From Roseicyclus sp965662675 (lineage in GTDB: Bacteria > Pseudomonadota > Alphaproteobacteria > Rhodobacterales > Rhodobacteraceae), in assembly GCF_965662675.1 (NCBI RefSeq), contig NZ_CBFIIK010000005.1, positions 3,486-67,485 of the forward strand: a DNA stretch of 64,000 nucleotides. The letters are read 5' to 3'. The position numbers and the translations under genes are program-made. A model generated the notes under the pieces. It did no database searches and was not told where the DNA came from. It saw nothing but the letters and a program-made list of their open reading frames with translations. Below, piece after piece: positions 25,076 through 34,487 of this stretch; the stretch's first letter is position 1; every line of letters starts with the position of its first letter.

Positions 25076-26950
25076 ATGACGATGCCACAGACGCCCGAAA
25101 GCGGCCCCGCCACCGGCCATGAGGTGATCCACGCCTATCTGCGCTCACTCGACAATTCGCCGGGTGTTTACCGCATGCTCGATGTGCAAAGCCGTGTGCT
25201 TTACGTCGGCAAGGCGCGTGCGCTGAAGAAACGTGTGTCGAACTACGCCAAGCCCACGGGCCACAGCCCTCGTATCGCCCGGATGATCCGCGAGACCGCC
25301 GCGATGATGTTCCTGACCACGCGCACCGAGACCGAGGCGTTGCTGCTGGAGCAAAACCTCATCAAACAGTTGAAGCCCCGCTACAACGTGCTTTTGCGTG
25401 ATGATAAGTCCTTTCCCAATATTCTTGTCACCCGCGACCATGCGTTTCCGCAGATCATGAAACATCGCGGTGCCAAGACGGCAAAGGGCGACTATTTCGG
25501 CCCCTTTGCCAGCGCGGGCGCCGTCAACCGCACATTGAACCAGCTGCAACGCGTGTTTCTTTTGCGCAATTGCACCGATGCCACTTTTGAAAGCCGCAGC
25601 CGCCCGTGCTTGCTTTACCAGATCAAGCGCTGCTCTGCCCCTTGCACCGGACAGATAAGCGCGGCTGATTACGCGGGCTCGGTCAATGATGCGATGCGCT
25701 TTCTCAAGGGCGACTCGACCGAATTGCAGGCGCAACTTGCAACCCAGATGACGCAAGCCGCCGAGGCGATGGAATTCGAGCGCGCTGCCGCCTTGCGTGA
25801 CCGCATCCGCGCGCTGACCAATGTGCAATCGGCCCAAGGCATCAACCCGCGTGGCGTGCGCGAGGCCGATGTGATCGCGCTCCACATGGAGGGCGGGCAG
25901 GCCTGCGTGCAGGTCTTTTTCATCCGCGCCAATCAAAACTGGGGCAACAAGGATTACTATCCGCGCATCGGCCCCGATATCGAACCACCCGAGGTGCTCG
26001 AGGCGTTCTTGGGCCAATTCTACGACCAAAAAGACCCACCCCCCCAGCTGATCCTCAGCCATATGATCGAGAATGCCGATCTGATGGTCGATGCGCTGTC
26101 GCAAAAGCTGGGCCGGAAGGTCGAACTCTTGGTCCCGCAACGCGGCGAAAAGGCCGAGCTGGTCGATGGCGCGCTGCGCAATGCGCGCGAAAGCCTCGCC
26201 CGCCGCATGGCCGAAGGGCAAGCGCAGACCAAGCTGCTCGAAGGGCTGGCCGATGCCTTCACGCTCGACGCCCCGCCGCAGCGGATCGAGGTTTATGACA
26301 ACTCCCATATCCAAGGCACCGACGCGGTCGGCGCAATGATCGTCGCGGGCCCCGACGGGTTTCTCAAATCGCAATATCGCAAATTCAATATCCGCGGCAC
26401 CGATCTGACGCCCGGCGATGATTTCGGGATGATGAAAGAGGTACTGACCCGCCGATTCCAGCGACTTCTCAAGGAAGATCCCGATCGCGAAACCGCCATT
26501 TGGCCCGATCTCCTGCTCATCGACGGGGGCGCTGGGCAAGTTTCCGCCGTGAAGCAGATCATGGATGATCTCGGCATCGACGATATCCCCTTCATCGGTG
26601 TTGCCAAGGGCATCGATCGCGATCAGGGAAAGGAGGAATTCCATCGTCCCGGTCATCGTCCCACCGCCCTGCAACGCAACGATCCGGTGCTTTACTTCAT
26701 CCAACGCCTACGCGACGAGGCGCATCGCTTCGCCATTGGCGCGCATCGCGCCAAGCGGGCCAAGGCCGTCTCGGCCACGCCGCTTGATGATATCGCCGGG
26801 GTTGGCGCCGCGCGCAAACGCGCGCTTTTGGCCCATTTCGGCTCGGCCAAGGCTGTTGCGCGCGCGGATCTCGCGGATCTGCGGGCCGTCGACGGCGTGA
26901 ACGAGGCCTTGGCACAGAAGATCTACGATCATTTCCACGAGCGCGGCTAA
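25076..26950 (+). CDS. uvrC: Excinuclease ABC subunit C
   Basis: A 624-residue UvrC. Domains in order: GIY-YIG nuclease (GVYRMLDVQSRVLYVGKA, about 29-46) for the 3' incision, a Cys-rich segment (CLLYQIKRCSAPC), the UVR motif that binds UvrB (AMEFERAAALRDRI), the RNase H-like endonuclease domain (VYDNSHIQG...LLIDGGAGQ) for the 5' incision, and C-terminal helix-hairpin-helix repeats. It acts in nucleotide excision repair. pgsA follows 43 bases later, a common order in Rhodobacterales. Confidence 0.97.
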   Translation: MTMPQTPESGPATGHEVIHAYLRSLDNSPGVYRMLDVQSRVLYVGKARALKKRVSNYAKPTGHSPRIARMIRETAAMMFLTTRTETEALLLEQNLIKQLKPRYNVLLRDDKSFPNILVTRDHAFPQIMKHRGAKTAKGDYFGPFASAGAVNRTLNQLQRVFLLRNCTDATFESRSRPCLLYQIKRCSAPCTGQISAADYAGSVNDAMRFLKGDSTELQAQLATQMTQAAEAMEFERAAALRDRIRALTNVQSAQGINPRGVREADVIALHMEGGQACVQVFFIRANQNWGNKDYYPRIGPDIEPPEVLEAFLGQFYDQKDPPPQLILSHMIENADLMVDALSQKLGRKVELLVPQRGEKAELVDGALRNARESLARRMAEGQAQTKLLEGLADAFTLDAPPQRIEVYDNSHIQGTDAVGAMIVAGPDGFLKSQYRKFNIRGTDLTPGDDFGMMKEVLTRRFQRLLKEDPDRETAIWPDLLLIDGGAGQVSAVKQIMDDLGIDDIPFIGVAKGIDRDQGKEEFHRPGHRPTALQRNDPVLYFIQRLRDEAHRFAIGAHRAKRAKAVSATPLDDIAGVGAARKRALLAHFGSAKAVARADLADLRAVDGVNEALAQKIYDHFHERG

Positions 26951-26993
26951 CGCCCCCCTTCCGCCGGAGCCGCATTCGCGCTACCCATCCCTC

Positions 26994-27656
26994 ATGCGCT
27001 GGACCTTGCCAAATATCCTGACTGTCGCCCGCATGATCGCCGCCCCGATGGTCGCGCTGGTGTTCTTGATCCTGCCCCGCCCTTTCGCGGATTGGGCGGC
27101 GATGACGATCTTTCTGCTCGCCTCGCTGACCGATTATGTCGACGGCTACCTTGCCCGCGCGTGGAACCAGATCAGCCGTTTCGGCGCCATGCTCGACCCG
27201 ATCGCGGACAAGGCCGTGGTGGTGATCGCGCTTGCGGTGATCCTCGGCATCCATGGCATCACCGCCTGGACCTTGATCCCCGTCGTCGCGATCTTGCTGC
27301 GCGAGGTTTTTGTGTCGGGCCTGCGCGAGTTCTTGGGCCATCAGGCCAGCACGCTCAAGGTCACGCAGCTGGCGAAATGGAAAACGCTCGTCCAGATGGT
27401 GGCGATCACCATGCTTTTCGCCTGGGGCCTCTTCGATCATTACTTCGTGATGCAGACCTTGGGCATGAATGCCGAGATCGTCGCGGGCATCCTCGATGGC
27501 GCGATCCGCGATGATGTCGGGCTGAACTGGAAATTCAGCGGCCTGATGCTGTCGTCTTATGGCGGGCTCTTCCTTTTGTGGTTCGCCGCCGCCCTGACAC
27601 TGGTCACCGGGCTCGATTATTTCCGCAAGGCGATGCCCTATCTGACGGAGCGGTGA
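26994..27656 (+). CDS. pgsA: CDP-diacylglycerol--glycerol-3-phosphate 3-phosphatidyltransferase
   Basis: A 220-residue inner-membrane enzyme with the CDP-alcohol phosphatidyltransferase motif DGYLARAWNQISRFGAMLD followed by PIADK, carrying the metal-binding Asp residues. It makes phosphatidylglycerol phosphate from CDP-diacylglycerol and glycerol 3-phosphate. Several hydrophobic helices are visible. Its TGA overlaps the ATG of moaD by one base. Confidence 0.95.
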   Translation: MRWTLPNILTVARMIAAPMVALVFLILPRPFADWAAMTIFLLASLTDYVDGYLARAWNQISRFGAMLDPIADKAVVVIALAVILGIHGITAWTLIPVVAILLREVFVSGLREFLGHQASTLKVTQLAKWKTLVQMVAITMLFAWGLFDHYFVMQTLGMNAEIVAGILDGAIRDDVGLNWKFSGLMLSSYGGLFLLWFAAALTLVTGLDYFRKAMPYLTER

Positions 27657-27907
27657 TGAAACTCGAAATTCGCTATTTCGCCTGGCTGCGCGAACGCGTT
27701 GGCACATCCGCCGAAACGGTCGAGACCGAGGCTGTCAGCATTGCCGATCTGATCGTCGAGCTGCGCGGCCGCGACGAAGGCTATGCCTTGGCATTTTCCG
27801 ACCCGGGCGCGATCCGCGCGGCGATCGATCATGAATTGGTCGGCATGGATGCACCGCTCGCTGGCGCGCGCGAGGTGGCCTTTTTCCCACCGATGACAGG
27901 GGGCTGA
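27656..27907 (+). CDS. moaD: Molybdopterin synthase small subunit
   Basis: An 83-residue ubiquitin-like protein ending in the required Gly-Gly (FFPPMTGG), which becomes the thiocarboxylate sulfur donor. The ATG at 27656 overlaps the pgsA stop and starts MKLEIRYFAWLRE, the normal MoaD N-terminus; the longer upstream frame is rejected. It pairs with MoaE, encoded 2 bases downstream, to convert cPMP to molybdopterin. Confidence 0.95.
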   Translation: MKLEIRYFAWLRERVGTSAETVETEAVSIADLIVELRGRDEGYALAFSDPGAIRAAIDHELVGMDAPLAGAREVAFFPPMTGG

Positions 27908-27909
27908 GC

Positions 27910-28374
27910 ATGGCTGCTCCGCCCATCCGCGTGCAATCCGCGCCTTTCGACATGGGCGCCGAGCTCAATGCCTTCGCCGCGACCGTGCCCGGTGCCGGCG
28001 CTGTCGTCAGCTTTTCGGGTCTTACCCGCGATCTGGCGAGCGGCGATCTGCAAGCGATGGAAATCGAACACTACCCCGGCATGACCGAAACGGCCCTTGC
28101 CGCGATCCGGGCTGATGCGCTGGCGCGTTTCAATCTGATCGACGCGATGATCTTGCATCGCTACGGCCCGCTTGCCCCGTCCGACCCGATCATGATGGTC
28201 GCCACCGCCGCGCGGCACCGCGCCGATGCCTTCGATGCGGCCGCCTTCTTGATGGATTACCTCAAATCACGCGCCCCTTTCTGGAAGAAAGAGATCACGG
28301 CCTCGCAAACCAGCTGGGTCACGGCGCGCGCCGAAGACGAAGATGCACTCAGCGCATGGTCAAAACCCGAGTAG
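27910..28374 (+). CDS. moaE: Molybdopterin synthase catalytic subunit
   Basis: A 154-residue MoaE. The conserved GAVVSFSGLTRD start, the MEIEHYPGMTE segment and the catalytic lysines of PFWKKE are visible. It binds MoaD and inserts dithiolene sulfur into cPMP. It is the last gene of the uvrC-pgsA-moaDE string; repeat copy 2 follows 18 bases after the stop. moaB lies separately at 38809. Confidence 0.96.
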   Translation: MAAPPIRVQSAPFDMGAELNAFAATVPGAGAVVSFSGLTRDLASGDLQAMEIEHYPGMTETALAAIRADALARFNLIDAMILHRYGPLAPSDPIMMVATAARHRADAFDAAAFLMDYLKSRAPFWKKEITASQTSWVTARAEDEDALSAWSKPE

Positions 28375-28392
28375 GGCGCCCGAACCCGCCGA

Positions 28393-28451
28393 CTTCTTCG
28401 TTTCAAAAATATCCCGGGGGAGCCCGGAACGGGCGGGGGCAGAGCCCCCAT
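28393..28451 (-). repeat. Intergenic palindromic repeat, copy 2
   Basis: CTTCTTCGTTTCAAAAATAT, then CCCGGGGG and hairpins CCCGGAACGGG and GGGGGCAGAGCCCCC. It matches copies at 21857 and 58684. It sits between the convergent ends of moaE and the 28480 gene, where it may terminate both. Confidence 0.8.
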
Positions 28452-28479
28452 CCTCGACCACGCTGAAAGGCGCCGGCCT

Positions 28480-28812
28480 TCAATCCTGCCCTTGATTGCT
28501 CCGCTCGATATAGAGCCGCAATTCCTCGGTCTCTTGGCGTGCCTCGCGCAGCCCATCCATGGTCGCGCGTAATTCCGCCTCGGTCTGGCTCAACTGGCCC
28601 GTCAGCTCCGCCTCACGCTGCTGCAGATAAGCGATGGCTTGATCGCGGGTTTCCTCGGCGTCATGCAGCGCTTTTGCCATTGCATCCATTTCGTTCAGAT
28701 CGGCGCTCGACACTTGATGGAAGCGCGACAAAAGCATGTGCGCCACCCATCCGAGAATAAAGGCGACAAACAAGATAGCCGCGATGGCGATGACGAATTC
28801 GAGACGGTTCAA
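28480..28812 (-). CDS. Membrane-anchored coiled-coil protein of unknown function
   Basis: A 110-residue protein: an N-terminal transmembrane helix (FVIAIAAILFVAFILGWVAHML, about 6-27) followed by a long helical, charge-rich segment (AEETRDQAIAYLQQREAEL and on) that should form a coiled coil. It starts 6 bases after the OmpA-family gene and is probably co-transcribed with it. The layout suggests an inner-membrane partner of an envelope protein; no family recognised. Confidence 0.8.
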   Translation of the reverse strand: MNRLEFVIAIAAILFVAFILGWVAHMLLSRFHQVSSADLNEMDAMAKALHDAEETRDQAIAYLQQREAELTGQLSQTEAELRATMDGLREARQETEELRLYIERSNQGQD

Positions 28813-28818
28813 CTCAGG

Positions 28819-30771
28819 TCACTCCTGCTCTTGGGCGCGCGCGACCCCATCTTGGCTTCGGTCGGGGCGTGGCTGCGGATTGCCGATCGACGGGCCGCGC
28901 GGATCTTGGGGTGCATCGTTCTCCAGCACGCTTTCATCGCTGGCTTCGCTCAGCAATCTGAAGGTGATCCGGCGGTTTTGTTCGCGTCCTGCCTCGGTCT
29001 CGTTCGACGCAATCGGTTGGCTTTCGCCATAGCCTTGGGCGACGAGGTTGGACACCAGCACATTGCGCGCCAAAAGGCCGTTAAGCACCGCGGCCGCGCG
29101 CGACTGGCTGAGGTTGAGGTTCATTTCCTCCCGGCCTTGGCTGTCGGTATGGCCTGCGATCTCCATCCTGACATGGCGGCAATCGGGCAACACCGCCGCG
29201 ATCTGATCGAGAATGGCGGCTGCGCTTTCGTTGATCTCGACCGAACCGGGATCAAAGGTGATCTTCGTGTCAGCCTGGATCGCATCGATGCGCGCGACAC
29301 AGTCTTCCGGGCTGGGCAGGGCCGTCATGGGATCGAGCGCCTCGAGATAGCTGACGCGCAGTTCGAAAGCTGCCCCTTGGCCCAAGGCGTCACCCAAGTA
29401 GCGTGAAAGCTCTGCCTCCATCGCCGCATCGCCGGTGCGTCCGCGCAACAAAAGCGCCTCGGGCTCCAGCGTCATGGTGCCTTCGTTCAGCCGTGAAAGT
29501 GCCTCCAGCCCGATCATCGCGCGCACCGACCAACCGGCAGGCAGGTCGCCGACCTCGCGCATCGCGATATCCGCACGCTCCGCGCCGAAAAGAGCGCGGG
29601 CAAAGGCCTCGACCGAGCGCCCGACCGCACCCTCGGGTACGCGCCCGCGCAGCCGCATTTGGCCTTCGGCATCCAGCGTTGCGATCAGCCGGGCGGGGCC
29701 CTCGGGGCTCGCGCCGCTTTCGCTGGCTTGGGTCAAGACCCCTTGCAGCGAAAACAGATCCGGCAAGGCATTGGCCAATTCCCCCATGACCCGGTCGAAA
29801 TCGTCTTGGCTGGTGCCTTCGGCCGCGATCAAGGTCACGTCGGTATCGGAAAAGGCGATCGTTCCATTGCCCAAATCCGCCAAGGCGGCGATCGCGGTGA
29901 CAACGGCGTCGCTCCATTGCGCCGAAGGGGCCCCGAGCCCGATCTGGCAAACGGGATTTGCCGCAGCGCCTGCGGCCACAGCGGCGGCTTGGATACGGCG
30001 CTGCGCAGCCTCGGTATCGGCCGCGCAACTTTCCAAGCGCGCTTCACCCTCGCCGATTGAAAACCTGAGCTGAAAAGGTGTGAAAACCGGGCGCGGTGCC
30101 GAGATATCGAGGTAAACCGCGACCGCGTCGGGCTGATTTTGGCCCAGCATCCGCATGAATTCGGCCTGTTGGACGACGCTCTCAGCGATGGCCTGCACCT
30201 CGACCCGGTCGGCATAGATGGTGACCTTGGATCGCGGAAGGCGGCTGAGCGCATTCAGCCCATAGCCAAGCGCCGCCTCCCATGTGGGCGGCACGGCGAA
30301 ATCGGCGGTCTCGACCAGATTGTCGACGGCGTCACCTTGGGCAAGCTGCGTCACGGTGTCATTGATCGCATCGACACCCGTCGCCGCCGGGACAAGGCCG
30401 ATGACCTGAATCCCGTCACTTGCGCGCAGAATGTCGAGGGAAAAACGCGGCGGCCGCAGATCATCGCGCCGGGCGATCTCGACCCGGCTGATGATGCGAT
30501 CGGCATCGACCAGTGCCGCGGAGCGCTGGCTGGCCCGAAAGGCGGCAGCCTCGTTCGGTGCGGTGCCGTCGAGAAAGACCTTGAGACCATCCGCCGATAC
30601 CGTGGCCCAAGTCAGCCCGCCTTCCGCCAGCGCGCCGCTGATGGCATCGACCGACCGCCGCTCCATCCACAAGGCAAGCAGGCCAGCCGTCACGATGCAC
30701 AGCGTAAGCCCAAGGCCGAAGGCGCAAATGCGAAGAAGCAGGGGGGACCGGATCATGAGCTGTTTTGGCAT
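28819..30771 (-). CDS. OmpA-family protein with BON-like N-terminal repeats
   Basis: A 650-residue protein anchored by an N-terminal hydrophobic helix (LRICAFGLGLTLCIVTAGLLAL). Residues about 40-460 hold several similar alpha/beta stretches that look like BON-type repeats. The C-terminal third contains an OmpA peptidoglycan-binding domain (EIAGHTDSQGREEMNLNLSQSRA and GYGESQPIASN). The tail is polar and acidic. It probably links the envelope to peptidoglycan. An alternative start is the ATG at 30756. A small membrane coiled-coil gene follows after 6 bases. Confidence 0.85.
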   Translation of the reverse strand: MPKQLMIRSPLLLRICAFGLGLTLCIVTAGLLALWMERRSVDAISGALAEGGLTWATVSADGLKVFLDGTAPNEAAAFRASQRSAALVDADRIISRVEIARRDDLRPPRFSLDILRASDGIQVIGLVPAATGVDAINDTVTQLAQGDAVDNLVETADFAVPPTWEAALGYGLNALSRLPRSKVTIYADRVEVQAIAESVVQQAEFMRMLGQNQPDAVAVYLDISAPRPVFTPFQLRFSIGEGEARLESCAADTEAAQRRIQAAAVAAGAAANPVCQIGLGAPSAQWSDAVVTAIAALADLGNGTIAFSDTDVTLIAAEGTSQDDFDRVMGELANALPDLFSLQGVLTQASESGASPEGPARLIATLDAEGQMRLRGRVPEGAVGRSVEAFARALFGAERADIAMREVGDLPAGWSVRAMIGLEALSRLNEGTMTLEPEALLLRGRTGDAAMEAELSRYLGDALGQGAAFELRVSYLEALDPMTALPSPEDCVARIDAIQADTKITFDPGSVEINESAAAILDQIAAVLPDCRHVRMEIAGHTDSQGREEMNLNLSQSRAAAVLNGLLARNVLVSNLVAQGYGESQPIASNETEAGREQNRRITFRLLSEASDESVLENDAPQDPRGPSIGNPQPRPDRSQDGVARAQEQE

Positions 30772-30823
30772 CTTTCGCGCGGAGGTTTCCCAGCGGCCTA
30801 CAGTCTTGCGGGCTCGGGTTCAA

Positions 30824-31786
30824 TCAAAGCAAAGCCGCGACGGCGAAAAACAGCGCAGGGATCAACCCCGTATCACGATTGGCGCGAAACAGCCGCAGGC
30901 AGATCGCGGGGTCATCGATATCGAGCTGCTGCAATTGCCACAGCATGTGCCAGCCCATGCCCCAGACACCGGCCACCGCAACAACCAAGGCCAAGATCGA
31001 CGCATCGCCCAACGCGACAAGCACCGCCAGACCAAGCAATCCAACCGTCGCGATGAGAAAGACGCGCAGCCATGCCCGCGTATGCTGTGCAAAAAGCCGC
31101 GCGGTCGATTTCACGCCGATCAAGGCGTCATCCTCGCGATCTTGATGGGCATAAATCGTATCGTAGAACAGCGTCCAGCTGATCCCGCCGAGATACAACA
31201 AGATCGCCGGCCAGCCGAGTTGGCCTGTTTGCGCGGTCCATAGCAGCAAAGCGCCCCAGTTGAAGGCAAGGCCCAGAAATACCTGCGGCCACCATGTGAA
31301 GCGCTTGGCGAAGGGATAGATCGCCACCGTCAAAAGAGAGGCGATGCCCAAGACGATCGCGTTGAGGTTGAAGGTCAACAGGATCGCAAAGGCCACCAGC
31401 GCTTGGGCCACCAGCCAGACCAAGGCTTGCGTGACGCTGACCTGACCCGATGGGATCGGCCGCGACCGCGTGCGCGCCACCGACCCGTCGATATGGCGGT
31501 CGGTGATGTCGTTCCATGTGCAGCCTGCACCGCGCATCAAGAAAGCCCCGATGGCCGCGCCCGCGAACAGCCAAAGCTCGCTTGGACCAAGCCCGGCGTC
31601 CCCCGACGCTGCCGCTAGGAAAACCGCCCACCAGCAGGGCAAAAGCAACAGCCATGTCCCGATCGGGCGATCGGCGCGGCTGAGCCGCAGATAGGGCCGC
31701 GTGGCGGGAGGGGCCAAGCGGTCGACCCAATTGCCCTGCACCGCATCGGCCACCTGACCCTCTGGTGTTTCGCTGGCCTCGCTCAT
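30824..31786 (-). CDS. ubiA: 4-hydroxybenzoate polyprenyltransferase
   Basis: A 320-residue inner-membrane UbiA prenyltransferase with the two Asp-rich motifs NDITDRHIDGSVARTRSRP and DTIYAHQDREDD that bind Mg2+-diphosphate, and eight or so hydrophobic helices. It attaches the polyprenyl tail to 4-hydroxybenzoate in ubiquinone synthesis. The ATG at 31786 gives the usual N-terminus; the open frame continuing to 32170 is antisense to rsmE. Its start is only 12 bases from that of the divergent rsmE. Confidence 0.93.
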   Translation of the reverse strand: MSEASETPEGQVADAVQGNWVDRLAPPATRPYLRLSRADRPIGTWLLLLPCWWAVFLAAASGDAGLGPSELWLFAGAAIGAFLMRGAGCTWNDITDRHIDGSVARTRSRPIPSGQVSVTQALVWLVAQALVAFAILLTFNLNAIVLGIASLLTVAIYPFAKRFTWWPQVFLGLAFNWGALLLWTAQTGQLGWPAILLYLGGISWTLFYDTIYAHQDREDDALIGVKSTARLFAQHTRAWLRVFLIATVGLLGLAVLVALGDASILALVVAVAGVWGMGWHMLWQLQQLDIDDPAICLRLFRANRDTGLIPALFFAVAALL

Positions 31787-31798
31787 AGTCTTTGCCCC

Positions 31799-32542
31799 AT
31801 GTCGGACCGTCCCAAGATACGTCTCTATGTAGACCACGCCTTGCAGCCGGGGCAAACGGTCGCGCTGTCGCGGGAGCAGGCCAATTACCTGTTCAACGTC
31901 ATGCGGTTGGGGCAGGGCGCCGAAGTGGCACTGTTCAATGGCCGCGACGGCGAATGGCGCGCCATCGTGGCCGAGGCGGGCAAGCGCGGCGGCAGCCTTG
32001 TCTGCGATGTGCAAACCGCGCCCTTGATGCTGCCACCCGACCTGTGGCTGTTGTTCGCGCCGATCAAAAAAGCGCGCACCGATTTCATCGTAGAGAAAGC
32101 GACCGAGATGGGGGTCGCGCGCATCATTCCGGTGCAGACGGATTTCACCAATGCCGAACGTATCCGCCAAGACCGGCTACAGGCCCATGCCATCGAGGCC
32201 GCCGAGCAATGCGGCGGCACCTTCGTGCCCGAGGTCACGGATTTGCAGCGTCTCGACCGGCTGCTGTCGGACTGGCCCGATGGGCGGCGCTTGATCTTTG
32301 CCGATGAAGACGCGGTTGGCCGCGCCGCGCCCTTGCCCGACGGGGCCGCAACCGATGCCTTGCCCGGGGGCTGGGCCATTCTGATCGGTCCCGAAGGCGG
32401 CTTTTCCACGGCCGAGCGCGACCGCCTGCGCGCGCTGCCCTTCGTCACGGCCATTTCCCTTGGTCCCCGCATTTTGCGCGCGGATACCGCCGCCGTGGCC
32501 GCGCTGACACTGTTTCAGGCCCGCTTGGGGGATTGGCGGTGA
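31799..32542 (+). CDS. rsmE: 16S rRNA (uracil(1498)-N(3))-methyltransferase
   Basis: A 247-residue SPOUT methyltransferase with an N-terminal PUA-like part (RLYVDHALQPGQTVALSREQANYLFNVMR) and the knotted C-terminal motifs LIGPEGGFSTAERD and LGPRILRADTA. It methylates U1498 of 16S rRNA. It is divergent from ubiA with 12 bases between start codons, so its promoter must lie within ubiA. The next gene's GTG overlaps its stop. Confidence 0.95.
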   Translation: MSDRPKIRLYVDHALQPGQTVALSREQANYLFNVMRLGQGAEVALFNGRDGEWRAIVAEAGKRGGSLVCDVQTAPLMLPPDLWLLFAPIKKARTDFIVEKATEMGVARIIPVQTDFTNAERIRQDRLQAHAIEAAEQCGGTFVPEVTDLQRLDRLLSDWPDGRRLIFADEDAVGRAAPLPDGAATDALPGGWAILIGPEGGFSTAERDRLRALPFVTAISLGPRILRADTAAVAALTLFQARLGDWR

Positions 32543-33060
32543 TCGGGTTTCTTCGGCCCGAAGTCGCACGCCTTCTGCGCCGCTGGGCCGAGGTGATCGC
32601 GGCAGCCCTTGTGCTGGCGCTGGGCTTGTGGATCGCGGCGCGCCCCGGCCCGGTGGTGCAGGGTTTCGGCTATGTGCTGGCCGTTTTGGCGGCGCTCGCG
32701 CTGATCCCTGCGGTGCGGCGCGCCCGTTTCGCCAGCGCAGGCGACGGGCCCGGTGTCGTACAAGTGATCGAGGGGCGCATTCTCTACATGGGCCCGGTCA
32801 CCGGCGGCGCGATCTCGCTTGCCGAACTGACCGAGCTTGCCCTCAGGCGCGACCATGCGGGTGCGGCTGTCTGGGTTCTGCGCGAAGCGGGACAGGATTT
32901 GGAGGTGCCGGTCGATGCAACGGGGGCGGATGCGCTTTTCGATGCCTTCACGACCCTGCCGGGTCTTGGCGGCCAACGCTTGTTGGCGGCGCGCCATGGT
33001 ATGGCCTTGGGCGAACAGCGACTTTGGCGGCGCGTGGGCGTTCCGGCCTTGACACAGTAG
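32539..33060 (+). CDS. Conserved hypothetical membrane protein
   Basis: A 173-residue protein with two adjacent hydrophobic helices near the N-terminus (VIAAALVLALGLWIAA and FGYVLAVLAALALIPAV), then a soluble domain of about 110 residues (VVQVIEGRILYMGPVTGG...). The GTG at 32539 overlaps the rsmE stop (GTGA) and is preferred over the TTG at 32533. It is co-oriented between rsmE and gshA. I do not recognise a named family. Confidence 0.8.
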   Translation: MIGFLRPEVARLLRRWAEVIAAALVLALGLWIAARPGPVVQGFGYVLAVLAALALIPAVRRARFASAGDGPGVVQVIEGRILYMGPVTGGAISLAELTELALRRDHAGAAVWVLREAGQDLEVPVDATGADALFDAFTTLPGLGGQRLLAARHGMALGEQRLWRRVGVPALTQ

Positions 33061-33115
33061 CCCCATCGGGCCACCTCTCGGCGCGAGACTGCCCCGAGCG
33101 CGGAAGAAGAACACG

Positions 33116-34486
33116 ATGTCCATCCCCCAGTCCGGCGGCGGCCCGATCGAACATCATGACCAATTGGCCGAATATCTCGCCTCGGGCTGCAAGCCCAAGG
33201 ATCAGTGGCGTATCGGCACCGAGCATGAGAAATTCGGCTATTGCCGCGATACGCTCGCGCCTTTGCCCTATGACGGCCCGCGCTCGATCAAGGCGGTGCT
33301 GGAGGGGATGCAGGCCAAGTTCGGCTGGACGCCCGTGTTCGAGGGCGGCAACATCATCGGTCTGACCAAGGATGGCGCGAATGTCAGCCTCGAGCCGGGC
33401 GGGCAGTTGGAGTTGTCGGGCGCACCGCTCGAGACGATCCACCAGACCTGCGACGAGGTGAACGCGCATCTGCGCGAAGTACGCGAAGTGGCCGACCGGA
33501 TCGGCGTGGAATTCATCGGACTTGGGGCCGCCCCGATCTGGCGGCATGAAGACATGCCCTTGATGCCCAAGGGGCGCTACAAGCTGATGGATGGCTATAT
33601 GCAATCGGTCGGCACCATGGGCACCACGATGATGCGTCGCACCTGCACGGTGCAGGTCAATCTCGATTTCGGCTCCGAGGCCGATATGGTTCAGAAAATG
33701 CGCGTGGCCTTGGCGCTTCAGCCGGTCGCCACCGCACTCTTCGCCAATTCGCCCTTCCTCGACGGCAAGCCCAACGGGCATAAATCATGGCGTGCGCGCG
33801 TCTGGCGCGATCTTGATCCCGCGCGCACCGGCATGCTGCCCTTCGTCTTCGAGGAGGGTTTCGGCTTCGAGGCTTGGGTGCAGTATGTCCTCGATGTGCC
33901 GATGTATTTCGTCTATCGCGACGGCAAATACATCAACGCGTTGGGTCAGTCATTTCGTGACTTCCTCAAGGGGCAATTGCCCGCGCTTCCCGGCGAGATG
34001 CCGACATTGTCGGATTGGGCCGATCACTTGACCACGGTGTTCCCCGAGGCGCGGGTCAAGAAGTATATCGAGATGCGCGGCGCCGATGGTGGCCCGTGGC
34101 GCCGGCTTTGCGCGCTGCCCGCATTCTGGGTGGGGCTGATGTATGATCAATCCGCCCTCGATGCGGCCTGGGATCTGGTCAAGGGCTGGGATGCCGAGAC
34201 GCGCGATGCGTTGCGGGTCGCGGCCTCGGTCGATGGGTTGCAGGCCGTGGTGGGCGCGGTCCGCATGCATGACATCGCGCGCGAGGCTGTTGCCATCGCC
34301 GAGGCCGGGCTCAAGGCCCGGGCCTGCCCCGGTGCCGAAGGGCTGATCCCCGACGAGACGCATTTCCTGAATGCCCTAAAGGAAAGCATCGACACCGGCC
34401 GCGTGCCTGCCGATGAACTGCTTGCCCATTACCATGACGATTGGGCAGGCGATCTGACCCAGATCTACAACGCCTATCGCTACTGA
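33116..34486 (+). CDS. gshA: Glutamate--cysteine ligase
   Basis: A 456-residue enzyme of the plant/alphaproteobacterial GCL class. WRIGTEHEKFGY near residue 32 and EPGGQLELSGAP near 95 are its signature nucleotide/glutamate-binding segments. It makes gamma-glutamylcysteine, the first step of glutathione synthesis. Its stop is one base from the end of the convergent plsY gene. Co-occurrence of a GST at 58766 fits glutathione use. Confidence 0.95.
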   Translation: MSIPQSGGGPIEHHDQLAEYLASGCKPKDQWRIGTEHEKFGYCRDTLAPLPYDGPRSIKAVLEGMQAKFGWTPVFEGGNIIGLTKDGANVSLEPGGQLELSGAPLETIHQTCDEVNAHLREVREVADRIGVEFIGLGAAPIWRHEDMPLMPKGRYKLMDGYMQSVGTMGTTMMRRTCTVQVNLDFGSEADMVQKMRVALALQPVATALFANSPFLDGKPNGHKSWRARVWRDLDPARTGMLPFVFEEGFGFEAWVQYVLDVPMYFVYRDGKYINALGQSFRDFLKGQLPALPGEMPTLSDWADHLTTVFPEARVKKYIEMRGADGGPWRRLCALPAFWVGLMYDQSALDAAWDLVKGWDAETRDALRVAASVDGLQAVVGAVRMHDIAREAVAIAEAGLKARACPGAEGLIPDETHFLNALKESIDTGRVPADELLAHYHDDWAGDLTQIYNAYRY

Positions 34487-34487
34487 C

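Noticed and set aside
25145..26704. 519-residue minus-strand open frame
   Set aside because: Antisense to uvrC; low-complexity His/Gly/Ala composition; uvrC is unambiguous.
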